Shown here in pieces: positions 1 through 8,723 of a stretch of 64,000 nt of DNA. Within the stretch, counting starts at the first letter, position 1. Each line of letters begins with the position of its first letter. The notes under the pieces were generated by a model, which did not search any database, had not been told where the DNA came from, and saw only the letters and a list, made by a program, of their open reading frames with translations. The translations under genes were made by a program, and so were the position numbers. Where the stretch lies: positions 186,001 through 250,000 of the forward strand of contig LNEP01000001.1 of the NCBI GenBank assembly GCA_001464125.1, in the 5' to 3' direction. Source of the DNA: Betaproteobacteria bacterium Ga0077540. GTDB taxonomy: Bacteria; Pseudomonadota; Gammaproteobacteria; Burkholderiales; Methylophilaceae.

Positions 1-457
1 CATAGACCCATTGATTAGATTCATAGGTTTCACTTAAATGCATTCCAAGCCAGTAAATTGAGCCAGCATTTACTGGAATTTGCGACTCAAAATCGAATGC
101 TAGACTTTTGACTGTACCCCAATAGTAAAAACTCAAATCAGTATCTGTGAGATTGATGTTTTTTCCATAACCACGAGTTATTACCTGTCCAGGTTTACCC
201 CCATCGTCACTGTATAGATAGTATTCTGCAATCCCATCCCATGATGAAAAGTTTCCCTTACCCATGACCTGGAGCGTAGCCCCGGTAAGATCGAAATTTG
301 AAGGCAACGAAAAGTCATCAGCCATTAATCGATAAGTTGCGTAATTTGCGATACCTTCATTCGTCATAGGTCCAGTGTCGAAAATTGTATCGGCATGCGA
401 TAAATTCGACATGAAAGCAACAGTAGAGGCTAGCATCACTAAAAGCAGATTTTTCAT
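1..457 (-). CDS. Exported protein of unknown function, 3' end cut by window edge
   Basis: The frame is open from an ATG at 457 down to base 1, giving 152 codons without a stop, so the C-terminus lies outside the window. The N-terminus (MKNLLLVMLASTVAFMSNLSHA, then DTIFDTG) is a clear Sec signal peptide with cleavage after A-x-A-like SHA. The mature part is rich in Gly, Tyr and Trp and looks like an all-beta extracellular domain (for example WDGIAEYYLYSDDGGKPG). A purine-rich GAGAAG lies just upstream of the ATG. The next gene is an exported PEP-CTERM protein on the same strand, so this one may also end in a sorting signal, but that part is not visible. Function is unknown; the reading frame itself is well supported. 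Confidence 0.7.
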   Translation of the reverse strand, partial: MKNLLLVMLASTVAFMSNLSHADTIFDTGPMTNEGIANYATYRLMADDFSLPSNFDLTGATLQVMGKGNFSSWDGIAEYYLYSDDGGKPGQVITRGYGKNINLTDTDLSFYYWGTVKSLAFDFESQIPVNAGSIYWLGMHLSETYESNQWVY

Positions 458-523
458 AACTTCTCACTCATTTCTAGTTGTTTTAATCGGATATTTTTTT
501 AATATGGTTGTGTAATCTATAAA

Positions 524-1237
524 TTATTTAAGCTTTTTGCGGAGTGATAAACTTGAAAATAAACCTATTCCAATCAGCATCATTAAGGAGCTATCTGGTT
601 CTGGGACAGGGGCAGGCGTAGTGTAATTACTTACAAGCAACCAAGACCTTGTTTCTTGTGAACCGTATTGAGCAAACCTGTTAAAGTAAAATGGGTCATA
701 AGTACCAAAGATTTCACTAAAATAAACTTGGTCAAGATGAGGATGTAAATACAAAATACCAACCATCTTTTCAGCTGGATCTGAAAAGAAAATAAAACTG
801 TCAAAACTGCCGTTATAGTTAAATCCTAGAACCCCATCATCAAAAGCATTTTTTGTATCAGCAGTAAACGAGTCAATATTTGACGCAAGATTGTTCTTAA
901 ACTCAACTTTAGAGATAGCGTTTGCAAATTCATAAGCCTCATCAATTGTTGCTAAATGGAAATCAGACCACTTTCCTCTAGTTGATATCGCATCAAGAGT
1001 TTGTTGATAGGTGTAGTTTTTAAGTAAACCAAGTTGTAAGTAACTCTTACCACTCTCTGCATTCTCGATGAAGGGGCTACTTCCATCCCAGCTTAAGCTG
1101 CCAATTGAGCCCCCGGGACTCGGGGCTATTGGAGTGCTTGGAAACGTAATTACAGGCATACCTCCACCACCAACAGCAGCGAATGCACTTGCTGATAATA
1201 TTAACGACATCATGAATAGAACTATTGATTTAGACAT
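524..1237 (-). CDS. PEP-CTERM sorting domain protein
   Basis: This 237-residue exported protein has an N-terminal signal peptide (MSKSIVLFMMSLILSASAFA) and a textbook PEP-CTERM tail: VPEP, a hydrophobic stretch (LMMLIGIGLF) and a basic end (RKKLK). PEP-CTERM proteins are processed by exosortase and go to the cell surface or extracellular matrix. The middle region has no domain I recognise. I chose the ATG at 1237 rather than the upstream one at 1285 because GAGGAAC sits at ribosome-binding distance and the signal peptide starts directly after it. The neighbouring gene at 1-457 is also exported and on the same strand. No exosortase gene is in the window. Confidence 0.85.
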   Translation of the reverse strand: MSKSIVLFMMSLILSASAFAAVGGGGMPVITFPSTPIAPSPGGSIGSLSWDGSSPFIENAESGKSYLQLGLLKNYTYQQTLDAISTRGKWSDFHLATIDEAYEFANAISKVEFKNNLASNIDSFTADTKNAFDDGVLGFNYNGSFDSFIFFSDPAEKMVGILYLHPHLDQVYFSEIFGTYDPFYFNRFAQYGSQETRSWLLVSNYTTPAPVPEPDSSLMMLIGIGLFSSLSLRKKLK

Positions 1238-1579
1238 TGAATGTTCCTCAACACGTTTATAGTTTTTATTAAAACATTCAAACATTTAATGTTATTTTGA
1301 TGACAAGCTACCAAATGAAAGTAGGCTGAATGGACTAGAACAGTGGCATTTAGTTAACTATTCAATCATCTGAAAATGCAGATGGGGATTGTTAATTTAT
1401 TTTTGGTAACTCTTGAGCTGATTAGAGGTACTTGGCATCCCCATAGCAGACACTTGCAAATCAAAATTTTCACATAAATCAATTTCGTCTAGAATACATT
1501 GTAAAGATGGTTCTACTTCTACATACTTGGATTACTACAAATTGAACTAATTTGCCTTAGTTAGTTTTTGGAGAAAAAA
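1238..1579. other. Intergenic region between divergent genes
   Basis: About 340 bases with no convincing gene. It holds an 8-bp inverted repeat (ATGGGGAT near 1382, ATCCCCAT near 1437) and, from about 1434 to 1506, the first copy of a degenerate repeat that recurs before and after the next small gene. Promoters for both flanking genes must lie here, but none matches consensus well. Confidence 0.4.
1434..1506 (+). repeat. Degenerate repeat, copy A
   Basis: This stretch aligns with 1864-1935 (copy B) by eye at roughly two thirds identity. Shared blocks are ATCCCC at the left, a central AAAATT/ATTTTC part and TTCGTCTA(G/A)AAT at the right. Its left part (ATCCCC then AGCAGACA) also matches a short copy C at 2449-2472. 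The copies lie between small genes. The identity figure is a visual estimate, not a computed alignment. Confidence 0.45.
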
Positions 1580-1789
1580 ATGCAAAAATGGGAATATAAA
1601 GTTTTAATTCGCACATACAACTCTAGAACAAAAAAATTTGACTGGGGCGATAATTCACTCAAAGGCAAAAGTGGTCCAGAGGTCCTTAACGACCTTGGGC
1701 AACAAGGCTGGGAGTTAATATCAACTCCTGTTTATCGTGAGTCAATCGAAGAAGAAAATGTTCAATACATGTTTAAACGGCCATGCTAG
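1580..1789 (+). CDS. DUF4177-like small protein
   Basis: A 69-residue cytosolic protein. The opening QKWEYKVL, the central LNDLGQQGWELIS and the closing YMFKR match the usual DUF4177 layout of an N-terminal WEY strand, a short helix with GWEL and a final aromatic-basic strand. The role of this family is unknown. I prefer the ATG at 1580 to an upstream TTG at 1568 because GGAG at 1570-1573 sits at ideal distance from the ATG. It has no operon partner and is bracketed by degenerate repeats, which suggests an accessory gene. Confidence 0.65.
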   Translation: MQKWEYKVLIRTYNSRTKKFDWGDNSLKGKSGPEVLNDLGQQGWELISTPVYRESIEEENVQYMFKRPC

Positions 1790-1863
1790 AAATTATGCCT
1801 AATTTATTAGTCTTTGTTGTGTTAATTTAATCGTTGAAAATCCCATTTGTTAGTAACAATAAA

Positions 1864-1935
1864 TATCCCCAAAACTGCCTTTTCAAAATTAATATTTTCT
1901 GGACAAACCAACTTCGTCTAAAATCATTTTGCGGT
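1864..1935 (+). repeat. Degenerate repeat, copy B
   Basis: Second copy of the element at 1434-1506. The best conserved part is TTCGTCTAAAAT at the right end. It lies between the DUF4177-like gene and the SRPBCC gene, about 60 bases before the latter's start, so it may carry that gene's promoter. Confidence 0.45.
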
Positions 1936-1995
1936 TATTAACTGACTATTTAATTTCTGCTAGCTTACACAGAGAAACGCCACTTGGAGAGTAAG

Positions 1996-2442
1996 ATGCC
2001 ACCAACGAAACGAATTCAGTTCACTGTAAATATCAAAGCTCCTGTGAGCGTGGTTTGGCAACACGTCACTAATCCTGAAAGTTACAGACAGTGGACATCG
2101 CCATTCGCCGAAGGCTCACATTTTAAGGGCGCTTGGGAGTCAGGGGCAAAGATTTTCTTCTTGGGCCCAAATGGCGACGGAATGGTTTCCGAGATTGCCG
2201 AGAGTCGCGTAAATGAATTCATCTCAATTCGTCACCTTGGATTCATTGCAAACGGAGTTGAAGACACCGTAAGCGAAGCAGTCCGAGCTTGGGCACCGGC
2301 ATATGAGAACTATACGTTCTTATCCACAAAGGAAGGTACAAGCATGATTGTCGATCAAGACGTCAGCGCAGAGTGGGAAGAGTACATTTCTCAGGCGTGG
2401 CCTAAGGCGCTTGATATACTCAAAAAGCTCGGTGAATCCTAA
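1996..2442 (+). CDS. SRPBCC (START-like) domain protein
   Basis: A 148-residue soluble protein with the SRPBCC/AHSA1 pattern: an opening strand (IQFTVNIKAPVSVVWQHVT), the helix with NPESYRQW, and a C-terminal amphipathic helix (WPKALDILKKLGES). Such proteins form a helix-grip fold with a hydrophobic pocket, and the ligand cannot be predicted here. The ATG at 1996 is preferred over an in-frame TTG at 1984 because GGAGAG precedes it at normal distance. There is no signal peptide, unlike the other SRPBCC protein in this window at 11945. Confidence 0.75.
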   Translation: MPPTKRIQFTVNIKAPVSVVWQHVTNPESYRQWTSPFAEGSHFKGAWESGAKIFFLGPNGDGMVSEIAESRVNEFISIRHLGFIANGVEDTVSEAVRAWAPAYENYTFLSTKEGTSMIVDQDVSAEWEEYISQAWPKALDILKKLGES

Positions 2443-2469
2443 CTTTCAAAATATCCCCTAAGCAGACAT

Positions 2470-4251
2470 TTAAATAGCTTGCAGTTGAATATGTTGGGAT
2501 TCACGTTTGGTTTCATATTCATTCCGCCAAAGCAAAAAATCATCGGAAGACAATGGTTTTGAGAATTTATACCCCTGCATAAAATCGCAGCCACAGTCAC
2601 CCACAGTGTTCATTTCATCTGCAGTCTCGACCCCTTCAGCAACTAGTTCAAGAGACATTGTTTTGGCCAAATTTGAGATTGTTCGAACAATCTCCATGTT
2701 GGTTGTCTCGCTCTCAATGCCTCTCACAAACGACTGGTCTATTTTTAGTCGGTCTATTGGGAAACGTTTTAGATAGCTGAGGTTTGAGTAGCCAGTTCCA
2801 AAATCATCAATAGCCAACAACACACCTAAATCATGAAGTTCGTTTAACACTTTGACTACATTATCAATGTTATGCATGAACATGCCTTCTGTAAGCTCTA
2901 GCTCTAAGTGAGAAGGTTCCATACCGGTCTCGGCTAACACCGAGCGAATATCTTCGCAAAAGCTGGTTTGGTAAAACTGTAAAGGCGAGATATTGACTGA
3001 GATGCGTAGGGGGTTGTTTCCAGCCCAAATCCATCGTTGATGTTGCTGGCAAGCTTCCTTTACCACCCACTTACCAATAGCAATAATCAAACCGGTTTTT
3101 TCTGCAATCTCAATAAAATGTATTGGTGTTAGCAAGCCACGCTCAGGATGATTCCAGCGGATGAGTGCTTCCATTCCAATTATGCTGCCGTTGTCGACCG
3201 ATACTTGTGGCTGATAAAATAATTGAAATTCGTTACGTTCTATGGCCAAGCGCAAATCATTTTCTAGTGTCATCTTATCCATTGAATACAGCCGCATACC
3301 TTCGACGTAATGCATATAGGCATTGCGGCCACCTCTTTTTGCCTCGTACATGGCGGCATCGGCTTTTAAAATCAATTCACTGGGTTCAGATGCGTCTTTA
3401 GGGAACATGGAAGTGCCAATGCTTGCTGTAAGAAATACGTTACGACCCATCACTTCCCAAGGTGATTTCATGCTGTCGAGTATCCGCTCGCACAAAGTTT
3501 CTAAAGCATTCTGATTCTCTATATCTTCAATAATCATAATAAACTCATCCCCTGAGAGTCGGGCAACGGTATCAATCTCTCTGGCGCAACCAGTTAGGCG
3601 ATTCGCAACTGCAATCAGTATTTGATCCCCAAAGCCGTGACCCATGGAGTCATTAAAATTCTTGAAGTTATCCAGATCAATAAAAAGAAGGCCAACCGAG
3701 GACTTTTTTCTGAGTGCATCGCCCAATGCTCTAGTGAGTCTATCCATGAACAGCAGTCTGTTTGGCAGATTGGTCAGTTGATCATAATGGGCAAGATAAA
3801 ACAGACCTTCCTGTTTACGTTGCATAATTTCGTTAAGCAAATCATGACCATTGGCAAGGCCAACATATAGCCCGTTTTGAGTGATAATGAATCCAATCAC
3901 CATGTGTTGCATGCCAGCATCTATGATGATTTTAGATACATCATCAATGGTGGTACCCATATCTACCACAATAGGATTTTCAACCATAAACTCAGAGATC
4001 TTACGTTTCGCATATAGCTCTCGGGTGTAGGGTTTAATAAAGGTCTCAACAAACAGATGTCGGTCTACGATTCCTACTGGAGTACCTGCTGAATTCACTA
4101 CCGGTATGGCAAATAAATTTGGATTTTCTTGAAAAATTTCCAGCACTGATAAGCAGGCATCATTTTCGTGAGAGGGTTGTACATGCCTCATCAAGAGCTT
4201 CACAGTGGGGCTTTGATTCATGTTAGATATTTGTGCGGTTGGCAAGGTCAT
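2470..4251 (-). CDS. CBS-GGDEF-EAL cyclic-di-GMP signalling protein
   Basis: A 593-residue cytosolic protein. Two CBS motifs fill about residues 15-140, followed by a GGDEF domain (about 160-320) and an EAL domain (about 335-575). The GGDEF signature reads SGDEF, a tolerated variant, with an inhibitory I-site RxxD (REID) five residues before it. The EAL domain keeps the expected phosphodiesterase residues: EAL in MEALIRW, N in NISPLQ, E in ELTEG, DDFGTG, K in LKIDQSF, and VAEGVET. It is therefore probably an active c-di-GMP phosphodiesterase and possibly also a cyclase, with the CBS pair sensing an adenine nucleotide. It is divergent from a chemoreceptor with a flagellar-type promoter, which fits a motility-to-biofilm switch. 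The start codon is uncertain because no clear ribosome site precedes it. Confidence 0.9.
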   Translation of the reverse strand: MTLPTAQISNMNQSPTVKLLMRHVQPSHENDACLSVLEIFQENPNLFAIPVVNSAGTPVGIVDRHLFVETFIKPYTRELYAKRKISEFMVENPIVVDMGTTIDDVSKIIIDAGMQHMVIGFIITQNGLYVGLANGHDLLNEIMQRKQEGLFYLAHYDQLTNLPNRLLFMDRLTRALGDALRKKSSVGLLFIDLDNFKNFNDSMGHGFGDQILIAVANRLTGCAREIDTVARLSGDEFIMIIEDIENQNALETLCERILDSMKSPWEVMGRNVFLTASIGTSMFPKDASEPSELILKADAAMYEAKRGGRNAYMHYVEGMRLYSMDKMTLENDLRLAIERNEFQLFYQPQVSVDNGSIIGMEALIRWNHPERGLLTPIHFIEIAEKTGLIIAIGKWVVKEACQQHQRWIWAGNNPLRISVNISPLQFYQTSFCEDIRSVLAETGMEPSHLELELTEGMFMHNIDNVVKVLNELHDLGVLLAIDDFGTGYSNLSYLKRFPIDRLKIDQSFVRGIESETTNMEIVRTISNLAKTMSLELVAEGVETADEMNTVGDCGCDFMQGYKFSKPLSSDDFLLWRNEYETKRESQHIQLQAI

Positions 4252-4406
4252 AGACAGTCGTTATTGAAAATAAAATAATCACATTGATTTGGTATTAACT
4301 TCTCGTTAACGACAAACTCAGAAGATCACTTTAGGATACTTATATGAAGTTTATGTGACAGCTGTAATCACATTTGACTAAATTGATAAGTATCTTTTCA
4401 ATTCAT

Positions 4407-4435
4407 TCAACATGCGGCTGCGGAACGCATGTTGA
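4407..4435. repeat. 10-bp perfect inverted repeat
   Basis: TCAACATGCG and CGCATGTTGA flank a 9-base spacer. No T-run follows on either strand, so it does not look like a rho-independent terminator. It could be an operator or an RNA hairpin in the leader of either divergent gene. Confidence 0.5.
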
Positions 4436-4601
4436 TAAGTGAAATACTACATTCAATATATGGCTTATGCCCTAACTTGGACTAATACTACTAGAGGCTA
4501 ATCTATACGTTTATAACCTACCGATATGCGCATTAACTTCTGTTTCAACCTTCCAAAAAATAAGACGAAATATTAAATTTTTGTGACAAACGCATTATTG
4601 C

Positions 4602-4628
4602 TAAATACCCAACTGATTTAACCGATAA
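4602..4628 (+). promoter_or_regulatory. Sigma-28 (FliA) promoter for the chemoreceptor
   Basis: TAAA at 4602-4605, 15 bases, then ACCGATAA at 4621-4628. The flagellar sigma-28 consensus is TAAA-N15-GCCGATAA, so all but one position of the core match with exact spacing. It faces the chemoreceptor gene and lies about 147 bases before its ATG. Confidence 0.7.
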
Positions 4629-4774
4629 ACACCTATCACTTCGATTAATGAAGTCTTTAGGCATCGCATTAAACTTATGCTCAGTAGCTTCTCAAGCCAA
4701 TTGATGTATTGGCTAGCAATTGATGTGTGCGCCAACCCTGAAAGTTTTCAGAGTTTTTTTACAAAGGTTATTTC

Positions 4775-7396
4775 ATGTTTTCTTATTTTATGAATTTAAG
4801 TGTTCGATCAAGATTGAGCATCAGTTATTTAATTGTGATTGGTCTGACAATCGTCATTTCTATACTCTCATATCAAGGGTTTAAAAATGTGCAATCTACA
4901 TGGACTGATTTTGAACAGGTGACATTACAAAAACGTAATTACATTGAAGACGCATCCAATGCACTTGGTGGCGGTATCCACTATTTTAAAAACTACATCC
5001 TTCGTGGTGGCGATTATAAAGTGAAGTTTAATCAACACATGGATGCCATTGTTGATGCTGCAAATAAGTACAAATCCACTGGCAATATCACCAAAGAAGA
5101 ATTGATTGAAATCAACAATATTTTGGATGGTGTAAAAGTATACAAACAGTCTATGGAGTCTGCCGTTCAGCTTAAAGAGAACAAAAAATCAATTGCTGAA
5201 ATTGATGCTTCAATCAAAGGGGCAGATAAGCCATTGAATGAGGCGCTTAAAAAGTTGATGAAACTCAACAATGAAAGCACGCATTTATCATCGCTAGCGT
5301 TGACTGATATTGTTAAAAAGACCGTTTTGGAAATTGAAATTTTTGCAGTGATTGCAGTGCTACTAGGCATAGCAACAGCTGTATTAATCACTTATTCGAT
5401 TACTGAACCACTAAGAAAAGCATTAAAAATATCGCAAAATATTTCAAAAGGTAATTTAGAAACAACGAATGATCACTTTTACGATGATGAAACAGGAAAG
5501 CTGCTAAAAGAAATGCAGCACATGAGCATTGTCATTAAGACGATTGTAAATGAGTTAAATCAGATGTCTCAAAAACATGATGAGGGCGATATTGACCATA
5601 CATTAAAATCAGAACAGTTTGAGGGTGCATACAACACATTGGTCATTGGTATTAACAAGATGGTCAGCGGCCATATTGAGATGAACAATAAGGCGATGGC
5701 TGTGGTAAAAGCGTTTGGACAGGGTAACTTTAATGCACCGCTTGACGCCTTTCCAGGTAAAAAAGTATTTATTAATCACACCATAGAAGAGGTCAGAGCC
5801 CATTTAAAAAGTTTGATGTCAGACGTCAACTTATTATCAGAGGCCGCGATTGCTGGCAATCTATCTGTGCGTGCAGATAACGCAAAACATCAAGGCGATT
5901 TCCGCAACATTGTAGAAGGCTTTAACTCAACTTTAGATGCTGTTGTTGGTCCTCTTGGGGTAGCTGCTGAATACATTAAACATATCGCGGCTGGCAATAT
6001 TCCAGAGCCAATCAATGACAAATTTAGTGGTGACTTTGATATTCTTAAGCAAAATATCAATGCATGTGTCCGCGCATTAAAAGCGTTGGTAGACGATGCA
6101 CAAATGCTTTCTGGTGCGGCTTCCAATGGAGAACTGTCGGTGAGGGCGGACGATTCAAAACATTGGGGCGATTACAAAAAAATTGTGATGGGTGTAAATA
6201 ACACCTTAGATGCTGTGATTAAGCCGCTGAATATTGCTGCCGATTGTATGGATAGCATTGCAAGCGGCAATATACCATCCCCAATCACTGAGCAGTATCA
6301 AGGTGATTTTATTAAGATTAAGGACAATCTGAACACCTGCATTCATGCGATTAACTTCCTAATTAAAGACACCAAGCATTTAGCCGAATCAGCAAAAGAT
6401 GGAAAGATTTATGAGCGTGCAGATGTCCATATGCATCATGGTGATTTCAGAAAAATTGTAGAGGGCGTCAATCAAACTTTAGAACTGATAGCTGAACCAA
6501 TTATTACCATTAAACAAGCCGCTGAAACCATTAATACTGCCGCGCAAGAAATTGCATCGGGGAATAATGCGCTATCTCAAAGAACTGAGGAACAAGCATC
6601 CTCGCTAGAGGAAACCGCGTCAAGCATGGAAGAGCTTGCTTCTACCGTGAAACAAAACGCAGAACATGCAATACAAGCCAATCAGTTGGCAGTGGCTGCT
6701 TCAAGTATTGCAGTGAAGGGTGGTGATGTCGTGGCTGAAGTGATTAACAGCATGACGGCAATCAATCACAGTGCTAAAAAAATTGAAGACATCATTTCTG
6801 TGATTGATGGCATTGCTTTCCAAACCAATATACTTGCACTCAATGCCGCGGTTGAAGCAGCAAGAGCAGGGGAGCAAGGCCGTGGATTTGCAGTAGTCGC
6901 TGGTGAAGTTCGAAACTTAGCCCAACGTTCCGCGAGTGCAGCCAAAGAAATTAAAGAGCTTATTGTTGATTCAGTCAGTAAAACAGCTGAGGGCACCAAG
7001 CAAGTTGAAACAGCTGCGAGTACCATGGATGAAATCGTGGCATCCGTGAAGCGAGTATCGGACATTATTAGTGAAATCAGCGCAGCCTCACAAGAGCAAA
7101 GCACTGGGATTGATCAAGTGAATTCTGCAGTCGCTAGCATGGATGAAACAACGCAACAAAACGCAGCTTTGGTTGAGGAAGCTGCTGCAGCGGCTGAATC
7201 ACTCATGGAGCAAGCAGAACAAATGATGGAAGCCGTTAATGGGTTTAAAACTTCGGCTAATGAAGTGACTTCACCAGTATCAAAGATAGCCAAATTTAGC
7301 CCAAAAACTAAGCCTTTTAAGCAATTTAACGCTTCATCAAATAAATCAACCAGCCAAAAGACCGGTACGAATAATGAAGAATGGGAAGTATTTTGA
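4775..7396 (+). CDS. Methyl-accepting chemotaxis protein with three internal repeats
   Basis: This 873-residue receptor has a membrane helix at about 13-33, a periplasmic helical domain, a second membrane helix at about 187-210 and a HAMP domain. Three tandem repeats of about 92 residues follow, beginning near 362, 454 and 546; each opens with (V/E)RAD, then GD(F/Y) and (E/M)G(F/V)N. They resemble poly-HAMP-type linkers. The signalling hairpin tip lies near 678-713 ([20 protein letters not shown]). The last residues, EWEVF, fit the xWxxF pentapeptide that tethers CheR and CheB, after a Ser/Lys/Thr-rich flexible linker. A sigma-28-like promoter lies upstream and a strong terminator downstream, so it is probably a single-gene unit of the motility regulon. 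The ligand is unknown. Confidence 0.93.
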   Translation: MFSYFMNLSVRSRLSISYLIVIGLTIVISILSYQGFKNVQSTWTDFEQVTLQKRNYIEDASNALGGGIHYFKNYILRGGDYKVKFNQHMDAIVDAANKYKSTGNITKEELIEINNILDGVKVYKQSMESAVQLKENKKSIAEIDASIKGADKPLNEALKKLMKLNNESTHLSSLALTDIVKKTVLEIEIFAVIAVLLGIATAVLITYSITEPLRKALKISQNISKGNLETTNDHFYDDETGKLLKEMQHMSIVIKTIVNELNQMSQKHDEGDIDHTLKSEQFEGAYNTLVIGINKMVSGHIEMNNKAMAVVKAFGQGNFNAPLDAFPGKKVFINHTIEEVRAHLKSLMSDVNLLSEAAIAGNLSVRADNAKHQGDFRNIVEGFNSTLDAVVGPLGVAAEYIKHIAAGNIPEPINDKFSGDFDILKQNINACVRALKALVDDAQMLSGAASNGELSVRADDSKHWGDYKKIVMGVNNTLDAVIKPLNIAADCMDSIASGNIPSPITEQYQGDFIKIKDNLNTCIHAINFLIKDTKHLAESAKDGKIYERADVHMHHGDFRKIVEGVNQTLELIAEPIITIKQAAETINTAAQEIASGNNALSQRTEEQASSLEETASSMEELASTVKQNAEHAIQANQLAVAASSIAVKGGDVVAEVINSMTAINHSAKKIEDIISVIDGIAFQTNILALNAAVEAARAGEQGRGFAVVAGEVRNLAQRSASAAKEIKELIVDSVSKTAEGTKQVETAASTMDEIVASVKRVSDIISEISAASQEQSTGIDQVNSAVASMDETTQQNAALVEEAAAAAESLMEQAEQMMEAVNGFKTSANEVTSPVSKIAKFSPKTKPFKQFNASSNKSTSQKTGTNNEEWEVF

Positions 7397-7504
7397 TAAA
7401 AGTGACTTAAGCAGACCTTATAAACGCAAGGTTTGTTAAGCCATGGCAATCTCAGAAAAAGTTTAGCCGCAGTAAATTATTAGCATAAAATCCGATAGTG
7501 TGAG

Positions 7505-7540
7505 AATAAAGCCAGCGAACAGCTGGCTTTATTGTTTTTA
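7505..7540 (+). terminator. Rho-independent terminator after chemoreceptor
   Basis: A perfect 12-bp stem (7505-7516 with 7522-7533, core AAAGCCAGC/GCTGGCTTT) has a 5-base loop and is followed by GTTTTTA. It lies between convergent genes. The T-run is on the plus strand, so it mainly serves the chemoreceptor. Confidence 0.85.
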
Positions 7541-7548
7541 AATTTAAC

Positions 7549-7830
7549 TTAATTGATTTTTGGTGCATCTACCATGGGTTGTATCGTGTTAATTGCTGAA
7601 CCCATTTCGGATACTTTCCCATTAATTACTTTGGGTGATTGCACCATCGGTTGAATAACACTCACTGGATTTGTAGAGGTGGAATTCATGCCAGTTAAGG
7701 TGGCTGTGGTGTTGGTGTTGGCATGGGTCATTGAAGTGAGCCCAGAACCACCTTGGCTAAGTGCGTTGGCTGTTAAAGATAAGGTTGACAATGATGCCAC
7801 AACTGATAAAGCTAAAACTAATTTTTTCAT
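7549..7830 (-). CDS. Small exported repeat peptide, function unknown
   Basis: A 93-residue precursor with a signal peptide (MKKLVLALSVVASLSTLSLTANA) and a mature part of about 70 residues, rich in Ser, Thr, Asn and Met, with no Cys. Two related copies of IQPMVxxPK(V/x)IN appear in the second half (VIQPMVQSPKVING and TIQPMVDAPKIN). The ribosome site AAGGAG precedes the ATG. It lies directly downstream of the bufferin operon on the same strand but has its own promoter at 7871-7899, whose motif matches the bufferin promoter. That suggests a shared stress regulon. I do not recognise a family. Confidence 0.6.
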   Translation of the reverse strand: MKKLVLALSVVASLSTLSLTANALSQGGSGLTSMTHANTNTTATLTGMNSTSTNPVSVIQPMVQSPKVINGKVSEMGSAINTIQPMVDAPKIN

Positions 7831-7870
7831 GATTAACTCCTTGAATGTATTAATAAATTTCCTACATAGA

Positions 7871-7899
7871 TTAGTCGGAGTGCTTAGGGATTCATTACA
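7871..7899 (-). promoter_or_regulatory. ECF-type promoter motif of the repeat peptide gene
   Basis: On the minus strand TGTAATGA (7899-7892) is followed after TGTAA by 16 bases and then CCGACTAA (7878-7871). The promoter region of the bufferin operon has TGTAAGGA and CCGACAAA with the same 16-base gap. It lies about 40 bases before the ATG. The motif is seen directly; assignment to an ECF sigma factor is inferred. Confidence 0.55.
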
Positions 7900-7925
7900 T
7901 AATTAATTAAAAAATTCTTATTTTT

Positions 7926-8723
7926 TTACAGATGGTCGCTATCGGTGTTGAGTGCTACGCTAATCAACATTTCTTCTTGTAACCATTCAGACAGCAATCC
8001 AGCTGCATACGGAAGCACATCCTCTTCATCCATATGCGCTGTTAAATATTCACATAATTCGCCAAATGTATGGCGTTGCATCATGTAAGCAATGGCCTCA
8101 GCCTCTAGTGCTGTCAGACTTTTGAATTGAGACACCATTTCTTTACGCCACACTAAAAACTGTGTGGGTTCTAATGCCATATCAAGATTTGCCTGATCGT
8201 TGTTTTCCAATGCCATCCATGCACGGATGACATTGGTTTGTGCTTGACCTAAATAAACCGATGGAAGCCATTGAAAAGATAAATCCCCCCATTGCTCTGG
8301 TGTAAAGGCTGATAAATCCTGAAGGGTCAGGCATGGTGTATCTAATGAATCAAAAGCAAGGCCTAAGCGCCATTCAAAATTTGCCATGTCAGCATACAAC
8401 GGTTTATCAGGTGCATATGCTTGCAAAAAATCACTTAGTTGATCGCCAAGCCAGCGCATATTTCGATGTGTGGATGGATGACGAGCGATGAAGGCATCCA
8501 TATGCTGATTAAAGACTTGGGCTCCCAGTAATTTTGCTAAATTGGGGAATTGACTAGAGAGCGCTTCGCGAATTCGCGACCGATAGGCATGGTGATAGAT
8601 GTTTAATCGCTCAGTAATATTGCCCTTTGCAATCGGTGTAATCTCTGCTGCGATGGTAGCGTCAACCTCGCTAGCCATTAAATATTGTTGAAGCGTATTT
8701 TGTAGCTCTTGTAAACGCATCAT
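7926..8723 (-). CDS. bufC: BufC-like partner protein (DUF2063 family)
   Basis: A 265-residue protein of the DUF2063 family (putative DNA-binding domain, HvfC/BufC). The N-terminal helical region has the typical LQxxLQQYL opening and NIYHHAYRSRIREALSSQFP; a mixed C-terminal domain follows. In bufferin and related RiPP systems this partner binds the precursor and works with the MNIO enzyme. The ATG overlaps the end of bufB by four bases (ATGA-type coupling), so the two proteins are probably made in matched amounts. No DoxX-type bufD follows. The symbol is by family and neighbourhood. Confidence 0.82.
   Translation of the reverse strand: MMRLQELQNTLQQYLMASEVDATIAAEITPIAKGNITERLNIYHHAYRSRIREALSSQFPNLAKLLGAQVFNQHMDAFIARHPSTHRNMRWLGDQLSDFLQAYAPDKPLYADMANFEWRLGLAFDSLDTPCLTLQDLSAFTPEQWGDLSFQWLPSVYLGQAQTNVIRAWMALENNDQANLDMALEPTQFLVWRKEMVSQFKSLTALEAEAIAYMMQRHTFGELCEYLTAHMDEEDVLPYAAGLLSEWLQEEMLISVALNTDSDHL

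Larger units (their letters stand above)
4252..4774. other. Intergenic region between c-di-GMP protein and chemoreceptor
   Basis: About 520 bases with no gene seen. It contains a perfect 10-bp inverted repeat at 4407-4435 and a sigma-28-like promoter at 4602-4628. The rest is AT-rich. Confidence 0.5.

Noticed and set aside
1434..2472. Integron cassette array with attC sites
   Set aside because: The repeat-gene-repeat layout is suggestive, but I could not find the inverted RYYYAAC/GTTRRRY core pair in any copy and no integrase is present.
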